From: G963662905 sp963676415
GTDB taxonomy: Bacteria > Bacteroidota > Bacteroidia > Bacteroidales > WRLA01
DNA length: 64,000 nt
Reading direction: 5' to 3'
Assembly: GCA_963676415.1 (NCBI GenBank)
Contig: OY781097.1
Span: 4,402,001-4,466,000 of the forward strand
Position 1 is the first letter of the stretch. Every line of letters begins with the position of its first letter. The notes under the pieces are model-generated. The model did no database searches and was not told where the DNA came from. It saw only the letters and a list, made by a program, of their open reading frames with translations. The translations under genes and the position numbers were made by a program. Positions 53,091 through 61,972 of the stretch are shown in pieces.

Positions 53091-54262
53091 TCTTTATTAA
53101 CTTTCAGCAAAAAGGCAAAAGGGATTGCCAGGGCCGAAGCAAAGATGCACACGTAAAACGCTGTGTTCATTGAGGTCATATCGGCCAGCCAGCCGCTAAG
53201 AAAAACGGCGAGTGCGCCCGTGGCAAAACTGATGGTCATGTATAATCCATTCATAAACGATGGCCGGTCAGATTTCAAATCCTGCACATAAGCCAGGATG
53301 ACCGGTGTACTGCTGAATATAAAAAAACCGAGGAACAACAGCATCGCATAACGCATATAACCATCGGTAATCAGGAAAAGCCACATAAAAACCGGACTGA
53401 ATACTGCTACGATAATCAGCATAAGGCGCCTTCCTGCTTTATCAGAATAACGACCCAGCACCAAAACGCCAAGAACACCTGCAATTTCAAATACGGAAAG
53501 GCTGATTCCGCTCATCCACAGGCTGCTACCGTTTTCGGTAAGAAAGGTTGGCAAAAATGCCGATAAAGTAGATTTAAGAATTGCCCGCGAAAAAGTATAA
53601 CCAGTCAACATCAGAAAGAAAAACCGGTACTTACGAAAACTCGCACCAATGCCATCGTACTGATTGGAACGGTTAATATGCTGAGATATAGGTATATCGC
53701 GAAAGCGCCAATAAAGAATTAAGGAAGCAACAAAGCCCACGGGAATCAAGCGCCATATACCGGGCAGCCCCCACCAGGAAACCGCAGCCAGCACCACAAT
53801 CGGGCCGACCGCCCTGGCCAGTTCACCGCCCACCATATAATAACTCATACCTTCGCCTGTTCGCTTACCCGATATTTTTTTTATTAATACCGGTGAAGGC
53901 ACATGAAAAGCCGAGGAGCTCACACCTGTTATAAACAACAGCAAAGCCAACATCCAGTAGCCGGATACCAGCCCCATCAGGCTCATCGAAACCGCAGTGA
54001 CAAATGGTGCGAGAATTAATAAAAAGCGCACTTTCAGCCGATCGGCCAAAATTCCAAACAAAAAATTGAACAAAGAAGGAATTCTTTGGATAATGGTAAG
54101 CAGGCCCGCCATGCTATAAGTAATACCAAACCTTTCGATCAGGATGGGCAACAAGGGAGACAAAAAAGAGCTGTAAACATCATGAATAAAATGTGCAAAA
54201 CTGACTGTCAGCACATTAGCAAATTGAAACTTACCCTCTTTATTTTTTTTTAACGAATGCAT
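53087..54262 (-). CDS. MFS transporter
   Basis: 391 residues from MHSLKKNKEGKFQFANVL; a longer in-frame start would overlap the upstream kinase gene. Twelve membrane segments in two halves, with a conserved loop motif between segments 2 and 3 (GILADRLKVRF) and its counterpart in the second half (LGRYSDKAGRRLMLI). FAHFIHDVYSSFLSPLLPIL resembles the fosmidomycin-resistance Fsr group. The substrate is unknown. It follows the truncated kinase-receiver gene, 22 bases away, so the two may be cotranscribed. Confidence 0.85.
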   Translation of the reverse strand: MHSLKKNKEGKFQFANVLTVSFAHFIHDVYSSFLSPLLPILIERFGITYSMAGLLTIIQRIPSLFNFLFGILADRLKVRFLLILAPFVTAVSMSLMGLVSGYWMLALLLFITGVSSSAFHVPSPVLIKKISGKRTGEGMSYYMVGGELARAVGPIVVLAAVSWWGLPGIWRLIPVGFVASLILYWRFRDIPISQHINRSNQYDGIGASFRKYRFFFLMLTGYTFSRAILKSTLSAFLPTFLTENGSSLWMSGISLSVFEIAGVLGVLVLGRYSDKAGRRLMLIIVAVFSPVFMWLFLITDGYMRYAMLLFLGFFIFSSTPVILAYVQDLKSDRPSFMNGLYMTISFATGALAVFLSGWLADMTSMNTAFYVCIFASALAIPFAFLLKVNKD

Positions 54263-54284
54263 ACCCTCATTTTTGAGGGCAAAG

Positions 54285-55355
54285 TTAAGCAAGTCCCCTG
54301 ACCTGCTCCATTAAAACATCAGGAAGTTTTTCTAAATTAAAGGGCTTGGTCATATAATCGTCCATGCCAGATTGCAGGCATGCGATGCGTTGATTTGCCA
54401 CCGAGTCGGCAGTAAAGGCAACAATATAGGCCCGTCGGTCTCGGTTTTGTTTGACTTCAATGCTCCTGATCTCCTTTGTAGCCTCCGTGCCATGCATTTC
54501 CGGCATCTGGATATCCATTAAAATAAAATCATAATTGCCCTTACGGAATAAGTCAACGGCCTGTCGTCCATTTACGGCAGCATCAACCGAGAAGCCCATT
54601 TTTTTCAGAGTATGCAGAGCCACTTTCCTGCTTACAAGCTCATCCTCAGCAATTAATATCTTCCGCGCCTTAAGATAATCGTAAGATTTTGCCGATTCCG
54701 CCAACGAAAAGTTCAAATTAAAGCCCAACTCCAAAGTACCATCAACCAATTCATATACAAGTTTGCCCCCAAACATGCTGATAAGCTCTTCTGAAACAAA
54801 AAGATCGAGATGACAATCCTGCTCAATTTTATTGATTTCCTCCATGTTCACAGATGTATGCTCTTGCACAAAATGAAAATGAACCAAATGGTTCTGATCT
54901 GTTTTTTGCAAAATTCCGGCATGAAAACGGATGGCCTTTTCCGTGCTTCCGCTAAAAAATATATTGATAAGCGATTCAAAAACAAAGTGCAAGCGCTCTG
55001 TATCCCCAAGATAAAATTTTGGGAAAGCCCCAATCTCCAATTGAAAAATATCCCCAAAACCCTCGCTCATTTTTTTTTGAGCAAAAAATGTATTGAGTTC
55101 CTTTCTCAAGTCAAGGCGGCGTAAATCGGGTTTCAGGCTTTCATCTGCCAATTTCAGATAATCTAATATTGTACTTACAGTATGGCTCAATTTTTTTGAA
55201 GTGTAATCAAGATTTTCGGCATAAAGCATCTGCGTTTCACTCAGGCCACTTTCCTTGAGCATGCGCAGCAAGCCCGTAATACCATGAACCGGTGTGCGTA
55301 ATTCATGATTAAAGAAACTCAGGACTGCGTTTTTATTTTTTATCGATTGGATCAT
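54285..55355 (-). CDS. Sensorless HisKA-receiver protein with degenerate ATP domain
   Basis: 356 residues. The HisKA helix starts almost at the N-terminus (FFNHELRTPVHGITG, H17), so no sensor domain is present. The following ~150 residues occupy the place of the ATPase domain, but the N-box is not recognisable (ESLINIFFSGSTEK), and neither the D-x-G-x-G box nor the G-x-G-L-G box is found (DLFVSEELISMFGGKL in the expected position). The C-terminal receiver is intact, with D281 in FILMDIQMPEMHG and K in YMTKPF. Probably a phosphotransfer or scaffolding protein instead of an autonomous kinase. Confidence 0.82.
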   Translation of the reverse strand: MIQSIKNKNAVLSFFNHELRTPVHGITGLLRMLKESGLSETQMLYAENLDYTSKKLSHTVSTILDYLKLADESLKPDLRRLDLRKELNTFFAQKKMSEGFGDIFQLEIGAFPKFYLGDTERLHFVFESLINIFFSGSTEKAIRFHAGILQKTDQNHLVHFHFVQEHTSVNMEEINKIEQDCHLDLFVSEELISMFGGKLVYELVDGTLELGFNLNFSLAESAKSYDYLKARKILIAEDELVSRKVALHTLKKMGFSVDAAVNGRQAVDLFRKGNYDFILMDIQMPEMHGTEATKEIRSIEVKQNRDRRAYIVAFTADSVANQRIACLQSGMDDYMTKPFNLEKLPDVLMEQVRGLA

Positions 55356-55714
55356 TGATGCGATTTATACATCATATTTAATTATCATGCCACAGTTCCT
55401 GTTATAGAAATCCAATAAACTCACCCCAAGTCTATAAAAAGAGTTAAGATATTGTTAATATGGATCTTATATTGAAAGACCAAGAATAATTATTGAGCGT
55501 TAAATACATTCAAGCACAAATAAACACTTTAGAATAATCCAAATATTGGACAAATATTTCATTTTGAATTCAACCTCAATCAGCTGAAAGAATTAATATC
55601 GACAAGAAAAAATCCGGATTGTTATTATTTATGGATAAAAAGGAGCGACAGAAAAGCCTAAGCACAAATAAGTTGACTATTTTTGTGGCGGATAAAAATG
55701 AAAAACACAAGCTG
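55356..55714. promoter_or_regulatory. Intergenic region with guaA -7 box at 55678-55685
   Basis: Region between a leftward kinase gene and rightward guaA. TATTTTTG (55678-55685) matches TAnnTTTG exactly and lies 30-40 bases before the GuaA start. A longer open frame starting further upstream covers this box and is therefore unlikely to be the real start. Otherwise AT-rich with no gene seen. Confidence 0.5.
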
Positions 55715-57244
55715 ATGCAGGAAATGATCTTGATACTGGATTTTGGTTCACAATATACCCAACTGATTGCCAGAAGGGTACGTGAACTAAACGTATATTG
55801 CGAAATTCATCCCTTCAACAAAATACCTGAAATTACGGACGAGATAAAAGGTGTAATTTTATCTGGCAGTCCATTTTCTGTGCGCGATGAACAAGCTCCG
55901 GTTCCTGACTTATCACAGATTAAAGGCAAACTGCCTTTGCTGGGTGTATGCTATGGAGCACAGTTTATGGCACAAAATTTTGGCGGTGAAGTCCTCCCAT
56001 CCAAAATCAGGGAATACGGTCGTGCCAAGCTCAGCTACCTGAACAATGAAGACAAGCTTGTTTCTGGGATGACAGAAGGATCGCAGGTTTGGATGTCGCA
56101 TGGCGATACCATATTGCACGAACCGGCAGGAACAGAACTGATCTGTAGCACTCCCGATGTAAAAGTAGCCGGATACAAATTCATTGATGAAGAAACATAC
56201 GGCATCCAGTTTCACCCAGAGGTTTATCACTCCATCGAAGGGAAAAAGCTGCTGGAAAATTTCGTTGTGAAAATTGCCGGCTGTACTCAAAGCTGGACTC
56301 CGGATTCATTTGTCCACACAACTGTTGCCGAATTAAAATCCAAATTAGGCAACGATAAGGTTGTGCTGGGGCTCAGCGGCGGTGTTGATTCATCCGTTGC
56401 AGCAGTCTTGCTTCATCAGGCTATTGGTAAAAACCTTCACTGCATTTTTGTGGATAACGGCCTGCTGCGCAAGAATGAATTTGAAGACGTACTGGAATCC
56501 TACAAAGATATGGGCCTGAATGTTAAAGGCGTAGATGCCAGTGAGCAATTTTATAAAGCGCTGGAAGGCATTAGCGAGCCGGAGCAAAAACGAAAAGCTA
56601 TTGGAAAAACATTCATTGAAGTATTCGACGCTGAAGCCCATAAAATTCAAAACGTTGTCTGGCTGGCCCAGGGCACTATTTATCCCGATGTTATTGAATC
56701 CGTTTCGGTAAAAGGCCCCTCGGCGACCATAAAATCCCATCACAATGTGGGCGGTCTGCCTGATTTTATGAAACTTAAAATTGTTGAGCCATTAAACAGC
56801 CTTTTTAAAGACGAAGTACGCCGTGTTGGACGTTCTTTAGGCATGAAAGCCGAATTGCTCGAGCGCCATCCTTTCCCGGGTCCTGGTTTAGGCATCCGCA
56901 TTTTGGGCGATATTACTGCCGAAAAAGTACGGATCCTACAGGAAGTTGATCATATTTTCATAAACGGATTAAAAAATAATGACCTCTATAATAAAGTATG
57001 GCAAGCAGCAGCAATTTTACTGCCTGTGCAAAGTGTCGGTGTTATGGGCGATGAACGTACCTATGAAAATGTAGTTGCTTTACGCGCTGTAGGCTCCACA
57101 GATGGGATGACCGCAGATTGGTCGCAGTTGCCTTACGAATTTCTGGCCAAGGTAAGCAGCGACATCATCAATCGGGTAAAAGGCGTAAACAGGGTTGTTT
57201 ATGATATCAGCTCCAAACCACCGGCAACAATTGAATGGGAATAA
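55715..57244 (+). CDS. guaA: GMP synthase (glutamine-hydrolysing)
   Basis: 509 residues from MQEMILILDFGSQYTQLI; the ATG three codons later is equally possible. Class I glutamine amidotransferase half: nucleophile Cys in LLGVCYGAQFMAQ and His/Glu in YGIQFHPEVYHS. The synthetase half has the PP-loop GLSGGVDSSVAAVLL, then the C-terminal dimerisation domain with RHPFPGPGLGIRILG and a final SSKPPATIEWE. Converts XMP to GMP. The LysM-repeat gene starts 20 bases after the stop, as often in Bacteroidota. Confidence 0.97.
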   Translation: MQEMILILDFGSQYTQLIARRVRELNVYCEIHPFNKIPEITDEIKGVILSGSPFSVRDEQAPVPDLSQIKGKLPLLGVCYGAQFMAQNFGGEVLPSKIREYGRAKLSYLNNEDKLVSGMTEGSQVWMSHGDTILHEPAGTELICSTPDVKVAGYKFIDEETYGIQFHPEVYHSIEGKKLLENFVVKIAGCTQSWTPDSFVHTTVAELKSKLGNDKVVLGLSGGVDSSVAAVLLHQAIGKNLHCIFVDNGLLRKNEFEDVLESYKDMGLNVKGVDASEQFYKALEGISEPEQKRKAIGKTFIEVFDAEAHKIQNVVWLAQGTIYPDVIESVSVKGPSATIKSHHNVGGLPDFMKLKIVEPLNSLFKDEVRRVGRSLGMKAELLERHPFPGPGLGIRILGDITAEKVRILQEVDHIFINGLKNNDLYNKVWQAAAILLPVQSVGVMGDERTYENVVALRAVGSTDGMTADWSQLPYEFLAKVSSDIINRVKGVNRVVYDISSKPPATIEWE

Positions 57245-57264
57245 TTTAAGATCTTAAAACGATT

Positions 57265-59634
57265 ATGAGCAAAACGCTTTTTTTAATCATTGCTTTTAGC
57301 CTGGTTTGCCTGTTCAGTAAGGCACAGGAAGTTGTTACTGAAAATCAGGAACTAAAAACCGGAGATCTGGAAATGGTTGACGGCATTGAATACATGGTAC
57401 ACATTGTGGAACCCAAACAAACAATGTATGCTATTTCAAAAAAATATGAGATTGGCCTCGAAGAGTTGTACCGCATCAATCCGGGAGCCGATCAAGGCAT
57501 CAGCATCGGGCAGGCAGTTTACATCCCCCTGGGCGTCAAAAACACCGTTTCAAACAAGAAAGATGACGGACCATCCTATATTTTCCACATGGTTCGTCCG
57601 GGAGAAACATTGTACAGCATCTCCCGCATCTACAGCCAAAGCATTGATGCCATAAAAAAAGCCAATCCCGACTTAAAAACAAATGACCTGCCAATTGATT
57701 ACAAGCTGCGTATTCCCTGGAGCCTTGAAAAAAATGAAAATAAAAAGGTGAGCGGAGGAATAATTGCCAGTGAAGCTAAAGAAAAAAAAACAACTGTTTC
57801 CCAATCCAATAAAAGCTCAGTAAAAACAAAAAGCGGGCAATCAAAAGATTCTGTTTTTGTTTATACCGCCAAAGCCCGCGAGACGCTGTACGGAATTTCT
57901 AAAAAATTCAATACCAGCATCGAAACACTCATTGCGCTCAATCCCGAATTGATCAACGGGCTGAAATTCGGCCAAAAAATCTATATTCCCAATCCCGGCT
58001 TTGAACCCATATCCACCGAGAAGGAACAGGAGCAAGTTTATCCGTATCGCGACTCTTTATATGTTTACCACAAGGTAAAACAAGGCGAAAATCTATATAG
58101 CCTGGCGCGTTTTTATGCTGTAGCCATTGATGAGCTCAAAAGCATTAACCCAACCCTTACGAACGATATTTTTGTTAACCAGATTATCCGTTTCCCGCTT
58201 AGCACAGTGGTTCCCGATTATATCAGCCATAAAGCAGAAAAGAAAGAAAAAGTCAAAAACATTGCCAAGAGGTATGATGTTTCCGTTGAGCGTTTAGAGC
58301 GCATGAACCCGCGTGTTGGCAGAAAGATCAAAACCGGCGAAAGCATCCGTATTCCACTAGAGGAGCGCCATGTGGATTATAGTGAAATCTTCAGTGTAGT
58401 TGAAGAAGCCGAAGAAGAAATCCAGGAGGAAGAAACTGATTTTGACGGAAGATCAATATGTGCCCCATCGGTTTTAAACGGACAAAAGATTGATATTGCA
58501 CTGATGTTGCCTTTCTACTTAGATCAATATGATGAAAACACTTTCCACAACATCAATGAATTCAGTAAAATTTCAGATTTCCGCAATTTCAGATACTTAC
58601 CCTTTTATGAAGGCGCGATGATTGCCTTGGACAGCCTTTCCCAATTGGGCATCGACATTGATTTACATGTTTATAATGTATCGCATGATCTTGAGGAAAC
58701 CAAAGCACAATTAAAAGAAAGCGCCATGGCCGATATGGACCTGATTATCGGCATCTTATTTACGAAAAACTTCAAGCTGGTCAGTGATTTTGCACGCAGC
58801 CACGGCATTCCTTTGGTGAATGCTATTTCGGGCCGCCCGGAAATCATCAACGGAAACCCCTGGGTTTTCAAAGTTGAGCCATCAGTAGAAAGCACTGTAG
58901 ATATGGCAACTGACCTTTTGCCGCCATATAACGACTCCACATATAAAATTTTTATTGTCCGTGGCAACAAATATCAACACAGCGGGCTGGCTCTGAAGCT
59001 AAAAAACAAAATCAATGCATGGAGCAAGGATGATTTCGGATACAAAGAAAATTACCATGAGCTGATTTACATGGAAGACAGCATCACAGGTTTTATCGAG
59101 CAAGCCGACACTTTAAAGAAGAACCTTGTTTTCACCTTAAGCGACGATAAAATATTCATCCTGGAAATCCTCCGCCAGCTCAACGAACTCAAAGACACTT
59201 TTGATATCCAGCTCACCGGTTTTCCTCATTGGGAAGATGTGGACAATATCCAAACGGAATACCTGCAAAACCTGAAAGTGAAGATTCCAAGCTCTGCTTT
59301 GGTTGATTATCAATCGGATGCCATGAGGCGCTTTATGATCAAATACCGTGGGCGCTACAATACCGAACCCGATATACTGGCCATTAAAGGTTATGATTAT
59401 ATGATGTATTTTGCTTATGCCAGTGCAGCTTATGGGCGCGATTTCCGTTCATGCATCAATCGCATACCGGTAAAATTACTGCACACAAAACTGGATTTCA
59501 GGCATGAACACGGGAACGGCTATGAAAATACCTATTGGAATGCTTACAAAATTAAAGACTACGAAATAATAGATCTAAGGAAATACGAAAACCCTGATTA
59601 TAGATTTACAATTGAAAATAACACTACAAACTAA
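57265..59634 (+). CDS. Exported five-LysM protein with periplasmic-binding-protein domain
   Basis: 789 residues. Signal peptide (LFLIIAFSLVCLFSKA then QE). Five LysM peptidoglycan-binding modules at ~43-90, 107-155, 193-240, 261-308 and 314-364; module starts include YMVHIVEPKQTMYAISKKY and YIFHMVRPGETLYSISR. A short acidic linker follows, then a type 1 periplasmic-binding-protein-like domain (~400-770) beginning KIDIALMLPFYLDQYD, including IIGILFTKNFKLVSDFARSH and FKVEPSVES. This would bind a ligand at the cell wall, but no partner transporter is encoded here. Confidence 0.87.
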   Translation: MSKTLFLIIAFSLVCLFSKAQEVVTENQELKTGDLEMVDGIEYMVHIVEPKQTMYAISKKYEIGLEELYRINPGADQGISIGQAVYIPLGVKNTVSNKKDDGPSYIFHMVRPGETLYSISRIYSQSIDAIKKANPDLKTNDLPIDYKLRIPWSLEKNENKKVSGGIIASEAKEKKTTVSQSNKSSVKTKSGQSKDSVFVYTAKARETLYGISKKFNTSIETLIALNPELINGLKFGQKIYIPNPGFEPISTEKEQEQVYPYRDSLYVYHKVKQGENLYSLARFYAVAIDELKSINPTLTNDIFVNQIIRFPLSTVVPDYISHKAEKKEKVKNIAKRYDVSVERLERMNPRVGRKIKTGESIRIPLEERHVDYSEIFSVVEEAEEEIQEEETDFDGRSICAPSVLNGQKIDIALMLPFYLDQYDENTFHNINEFSKISDFRNFRYLPFYEGAMIALDSLSQLGIDIDLHVYNVSHDLEETKAQLKESAMADMDLIIGILFTKNFKLVSDFARSHGIPLVNAISGRPEIINGNPWVFKVEPSVESTVDMATDLLPPYNDSTYKIFIVRGNKYQHSGLALKLKNKINAWSKDDFGYKENYHELIYMEDSITGFIEQADTLKKNLVFTLSDDKIFILEILRQLNELKDTFDIQLTGFPHWEDVDNIQTEYLQNLKVKIPSSALVDYQSDAMRRFMIKYRGRYNTEPDILAIKGYDYMMYFAYASAAYGRDFRSCINRIPVKLLHTKLDFRHEHGNGYENTYWNAYKIKDYEIIDLRKYENPDYRFTIENNTTN

Positions 59635-59662
59635 TTATTGTACCATTTAAAGGATTTATAAA

Positions 59663-60766
59663 ATGAAAGATACAGCTTTTACCCGCTACCACATCGAAAT
59701 GGGCGCAAAAATGGTGCCTTTTGCCGGATACAACATGCCGGTCCAGTACGAAGGGCTAGTGGCCGAGCATAATAATGTTCGTGAAAAACTCGGCATTTTT
59801 GACGTTTCCCATATGGGTGAAGTATGGGTAAAAGGCCCAAAAGCCTACGAATTTACACAGTACATCACATCAAACGATGTTGCCCAGCTGCACGACGGTA
59901 AAGTTCAGTACAGCTGCATGCCCAACGGCAAAGGCGGCATTGTTGATGATTTATTGGTTTATCGCATTGATGCAGAAACTTACCTCTTGGTAATCAATGC
60001 AGCCAATATTGAAAAAGACTGGAACTGGATGGTGAAACAAGCCGAAATCAAAGGTCTTGAAATTGGCAAAGAAATTTACAATGCATCGGATGAAATTGCT
60101 CAGTTGGCTGTTCAGGGCCCCCTTGCACTCAAAGCCATGCAAAAACTGACCGATACGCCCGTTGAGGATATGGAATTTTACACTTTCAAAAAACTTACGT
60201 TTGCCGGTGTAAAAGACATCATTTTCAGTACGACAGGCTATACCGGTGCCGGTGGCTGCGAGATTTATATGGCCAATGAAGATGCCGATAAAATCTGGAA
60301 AGCCGTAATGGAAGCTGGTGAAGAGTTTGGCATCAAACCTGCCGGACTTGGCGCCCGTGATACGCTCCGACTCGAAATGGGCTATTGCCTGTACGGAAAC
60401 GACATCAATGACGAAACATCTCCAATTGAAGCCGGACTGGGCTGGATCACTAAATTCTCTGATGACAATCAATTCATCGACCGCGAGCTTCTGCTCCAAC
60501 AAAAAGAAGAAGGCGTAAGCCGCAGGCTGAAAGCTTTTGAAATGATTGATCGCGGCATCCCCCGCCAGCATTACGAAATCTGCGATGCAGAAGGCAATGT
60601 AATCGGTGAAGTAACTTCAGGAACACAGTCGCCCAGCACAGGAAAAGCCATTGGTTTAGGCTATTTAAACAAAGGCTACTGGAAACTGGACACCGAAATT
60701 TTTATCCGCGTGCGCAAAAAGCTGATTAAAGCGAAAATAGTACGCCTCCCCTTTTATAAAGGATAA
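59663..60766 (+). CDS. gcvT: Aminomethyltransferase (glycine cleavage T protein)
   Basis: 367 residues, full length. Transfers the methylene from aminomethyl-lipoyl-H protein to tetrahydrofolate. Visible: GAKMVPFAGYNMPVQYEGLV at the N-terminus, GIFDVSHMGEVWVKGP, YTGAGGCEIYM, GLGARDTLRLEMGYCLYGND (folate-site region), the C-terminal barrel with GEVTSGTQSPSTGKAIGLGY. Neither gcvH nor gcvP is adjacent. Followed by a strong terminator. Confidence 0.96.
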   Translation: MKDTAFTRYHIEMGAKMVPFAGYNMPVQYEGLVAEHNNVREKLGIFDVSHMGEVWVKGPKAYEFTQYITSNDVAQLHDGKVQYSCMPNGKGGIVDDLLVYRIDAETYLLVINAANIEKDWNWMVKQAEIKGLEIGKEIYNASDEIAQLAVQGPLALKAMQKLTDTPVEDMEFYTFKKLTFAGVKDIIFSTTGYTGAGGCEIYMANEDADKIWKAVMEAGEEFGIKPAGLGARDTLRLEMGYCLYGNDINDETSPIEAGLGWITKFSDDNQFIDRELLLQQKEEGVSRRLKAFEMIDRGIPRQHYEICDAEGNVIGEVTSGTQSPSTGKAIGLGYLNKGYWKLDTEIFIRVRKKLIKAKIVRLPFYKG

Positions 60767-60784
60767 TCAAACATTCTGATAATC

Positions 60785-60816
60785 AAAGGGCTGTTCTTTT
60801 TGGGCAGCCCTTTTTT
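60785..60816 (+). terminator. Terminator after gcvT
   Basis: AAAGGGCTG pairs with CAGCCCTTT around an 11-nt loop and is followed by a T-run. Confidence 0.85.
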
Positions 60817-60828
60817 AAAAGCAAAAAA

Positions 60829-61491
60829 ATGCAATACTACAAACTTGCCATTTTTGATATGGACGGCCTGCTGATTAACTCAGAGCCCCTTTGGGAAGAA
60901 GCCGAGATGAATGTTTTTGCACGCATCGGCATTGAAGTTACTTTGGAGATGTGCCAGCAGTTCAAAGGCTTTCGCGTTGATGAATCCATTGCCGAAATAC
61001 ACCGTCAAAAACCCTGGGACCTGGAAAAGAAAAGCTTTGAGCAATTGGAAGAAGAAGTACTGAATGAGGTAGAAGAACTCATTGCTCAAAAAGCAGAGCC
61101 CATGCCGGGAGCCCTTGAAGCGGTGAAACTTTGCAGGATATTGGGCATAAAAACCGCCATTGCCTCTAGTTCCATGATGCGGATTATCAATGGCGCTATT
61201 GACCGTCTGGATTTACGACAGTATTTTGATTTTGTGCATTCGGGCGAATATGAAAAATTCGGGAAACCTCATCCGGGAATCTTCATTCATGTTGCCGAAA
61301 AAATGGAAGCCAAAGCTTCGGAATGCATTGTTTTTGAAGACAGCCTGAATGGAATCATTGCCGCAAAGGCTGCGCGCATGAAGGTAGTTGGCGTTCCTGA
61401 ACGCAAAAATTTCGATAATCCAAAATTTCAAATCGCGGATATAATTTTGCCCAGCTTACTGGAATTTAAACAGGAAATGCTTCAGTCTTAG
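60829..61491 (+). CDS. HAD-family sugar phosphatase (HxpB/YniC-like)
   Basis: 220 residues. HAD motif I FDMDGLLINSEPLWEEA with nucleophile Asp, motif II around AIASSSMM, motif III K in GKPHPGIF, motif IV FEDSLNGIIAAKAARM. The four-helix cap lies between motifs I and II (VFARIGIEVTLEMCQQFKGF). The subgroup is that of beta-phosphoglucomutase-like phosphatases acting on hexose or hexitol phosphates; the exact substrate cannot be told from sequence. Its stop is 2 bases from the end of the convergent lipoprotein gene. Confidence 0.87.
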   Translation: MQYYKLAIFDMDGLLINSEPLWEEAEMNVFARIGIEVTLEMCQQFKGFRVDESIAEIHRQKPWDLEKKSFEQLEEEVLNEVEELIAQKAEPMPGALEAVKLCRILGIKTAIASSSMMRIINGAIDRLDLRQYFDFVHSGEYEKFGKPHPGIFIHVAEKMEAKASECIVFEDSLNGIIAAKAARMKVVGVPERKNFDNPKFQIADIILPSLLEFKQEMLQS

Positions 61492-61493
61492 GA

Positions 61494-61886
61494 CTACTCT
61501 GCTTCGATTCGCCCAATGGTACCACTGATAATTTGCAATTCATAGCTATCGAGCACGCTGGAGTTCCCATCTTTCAGTTTGCAAAACAACTTCAAAGGCG
61601 AATCGCCCGGGGCAACAGTTTTAAAAGTAAATTCATACACAGCCTCGCCTTTGGCCTCATCTATTGTAATTTTTGGCTCTCCAATGGCTTTTACAACCGA
61701 GCTGTTGATATCCGCAACCTGCCACTGAGCACCTTCGGGCGCGGGCAACTCCAGTAAAAACTCGGTATCTACCGGATATTCAATCATTTGCCCATTATTA
61801 TCCATGGTTAATGGTCCGGAACATGATGTAAGGAAAAGCATCATAAAAGAAAACAGAAAAAGCGATATTGTTCTCAGGCAGTTCAT
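61494..61886 (-). CDS. Small lipoprotein of unknown function
   Basis: 130 residues from MNCLRTISLFLFSFMMLF; the alternative in-frame start seven codons earlier would extend the n-region. Lipobox L-T-S-C with lipidated C22. The mature ~108 residues are beta-rich (TEFLLELPAPEGAQWQVADI, AVYEFTFKTVAPG, SPLKLFCKLKD), the pattern of an immunoglobulin-like or chagasin-type fold. A protease-inhibitor role would be speculative. Convergent with the HAD gene, upstream of the metallophosphoesterase gene. Confidence 0.7.
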   Translation of the reverse strand: MNCLRTISLFLFSFMMLFLTSCSGPLTMDNNGQMIEYPVDTEFLLELPAPEGAQWQVADINSSVVKAIGEPKITIDEAKGEAVYEFTFKTVAPGDSPLKLFCKLKDGNSSVLDSYELQIISGTIGRIEAE

Positions 61887-61972
61887 AAGGCATTTGGTTT
61901 TAGACAATGCAAATTTAGAAAAAAGCCAATGATTTGAAAGCTGTTTTTTCCAAATCCGCCAAAGTGTACAAG

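Noticed and set aside
55619..55714. N-terminal extension of GuaA from an upstream TTG start
   Set aside because: An exact -7 promoter box lies inside the extension, and the GuaA amidotransferase domain begins normally at the downstream ATG.
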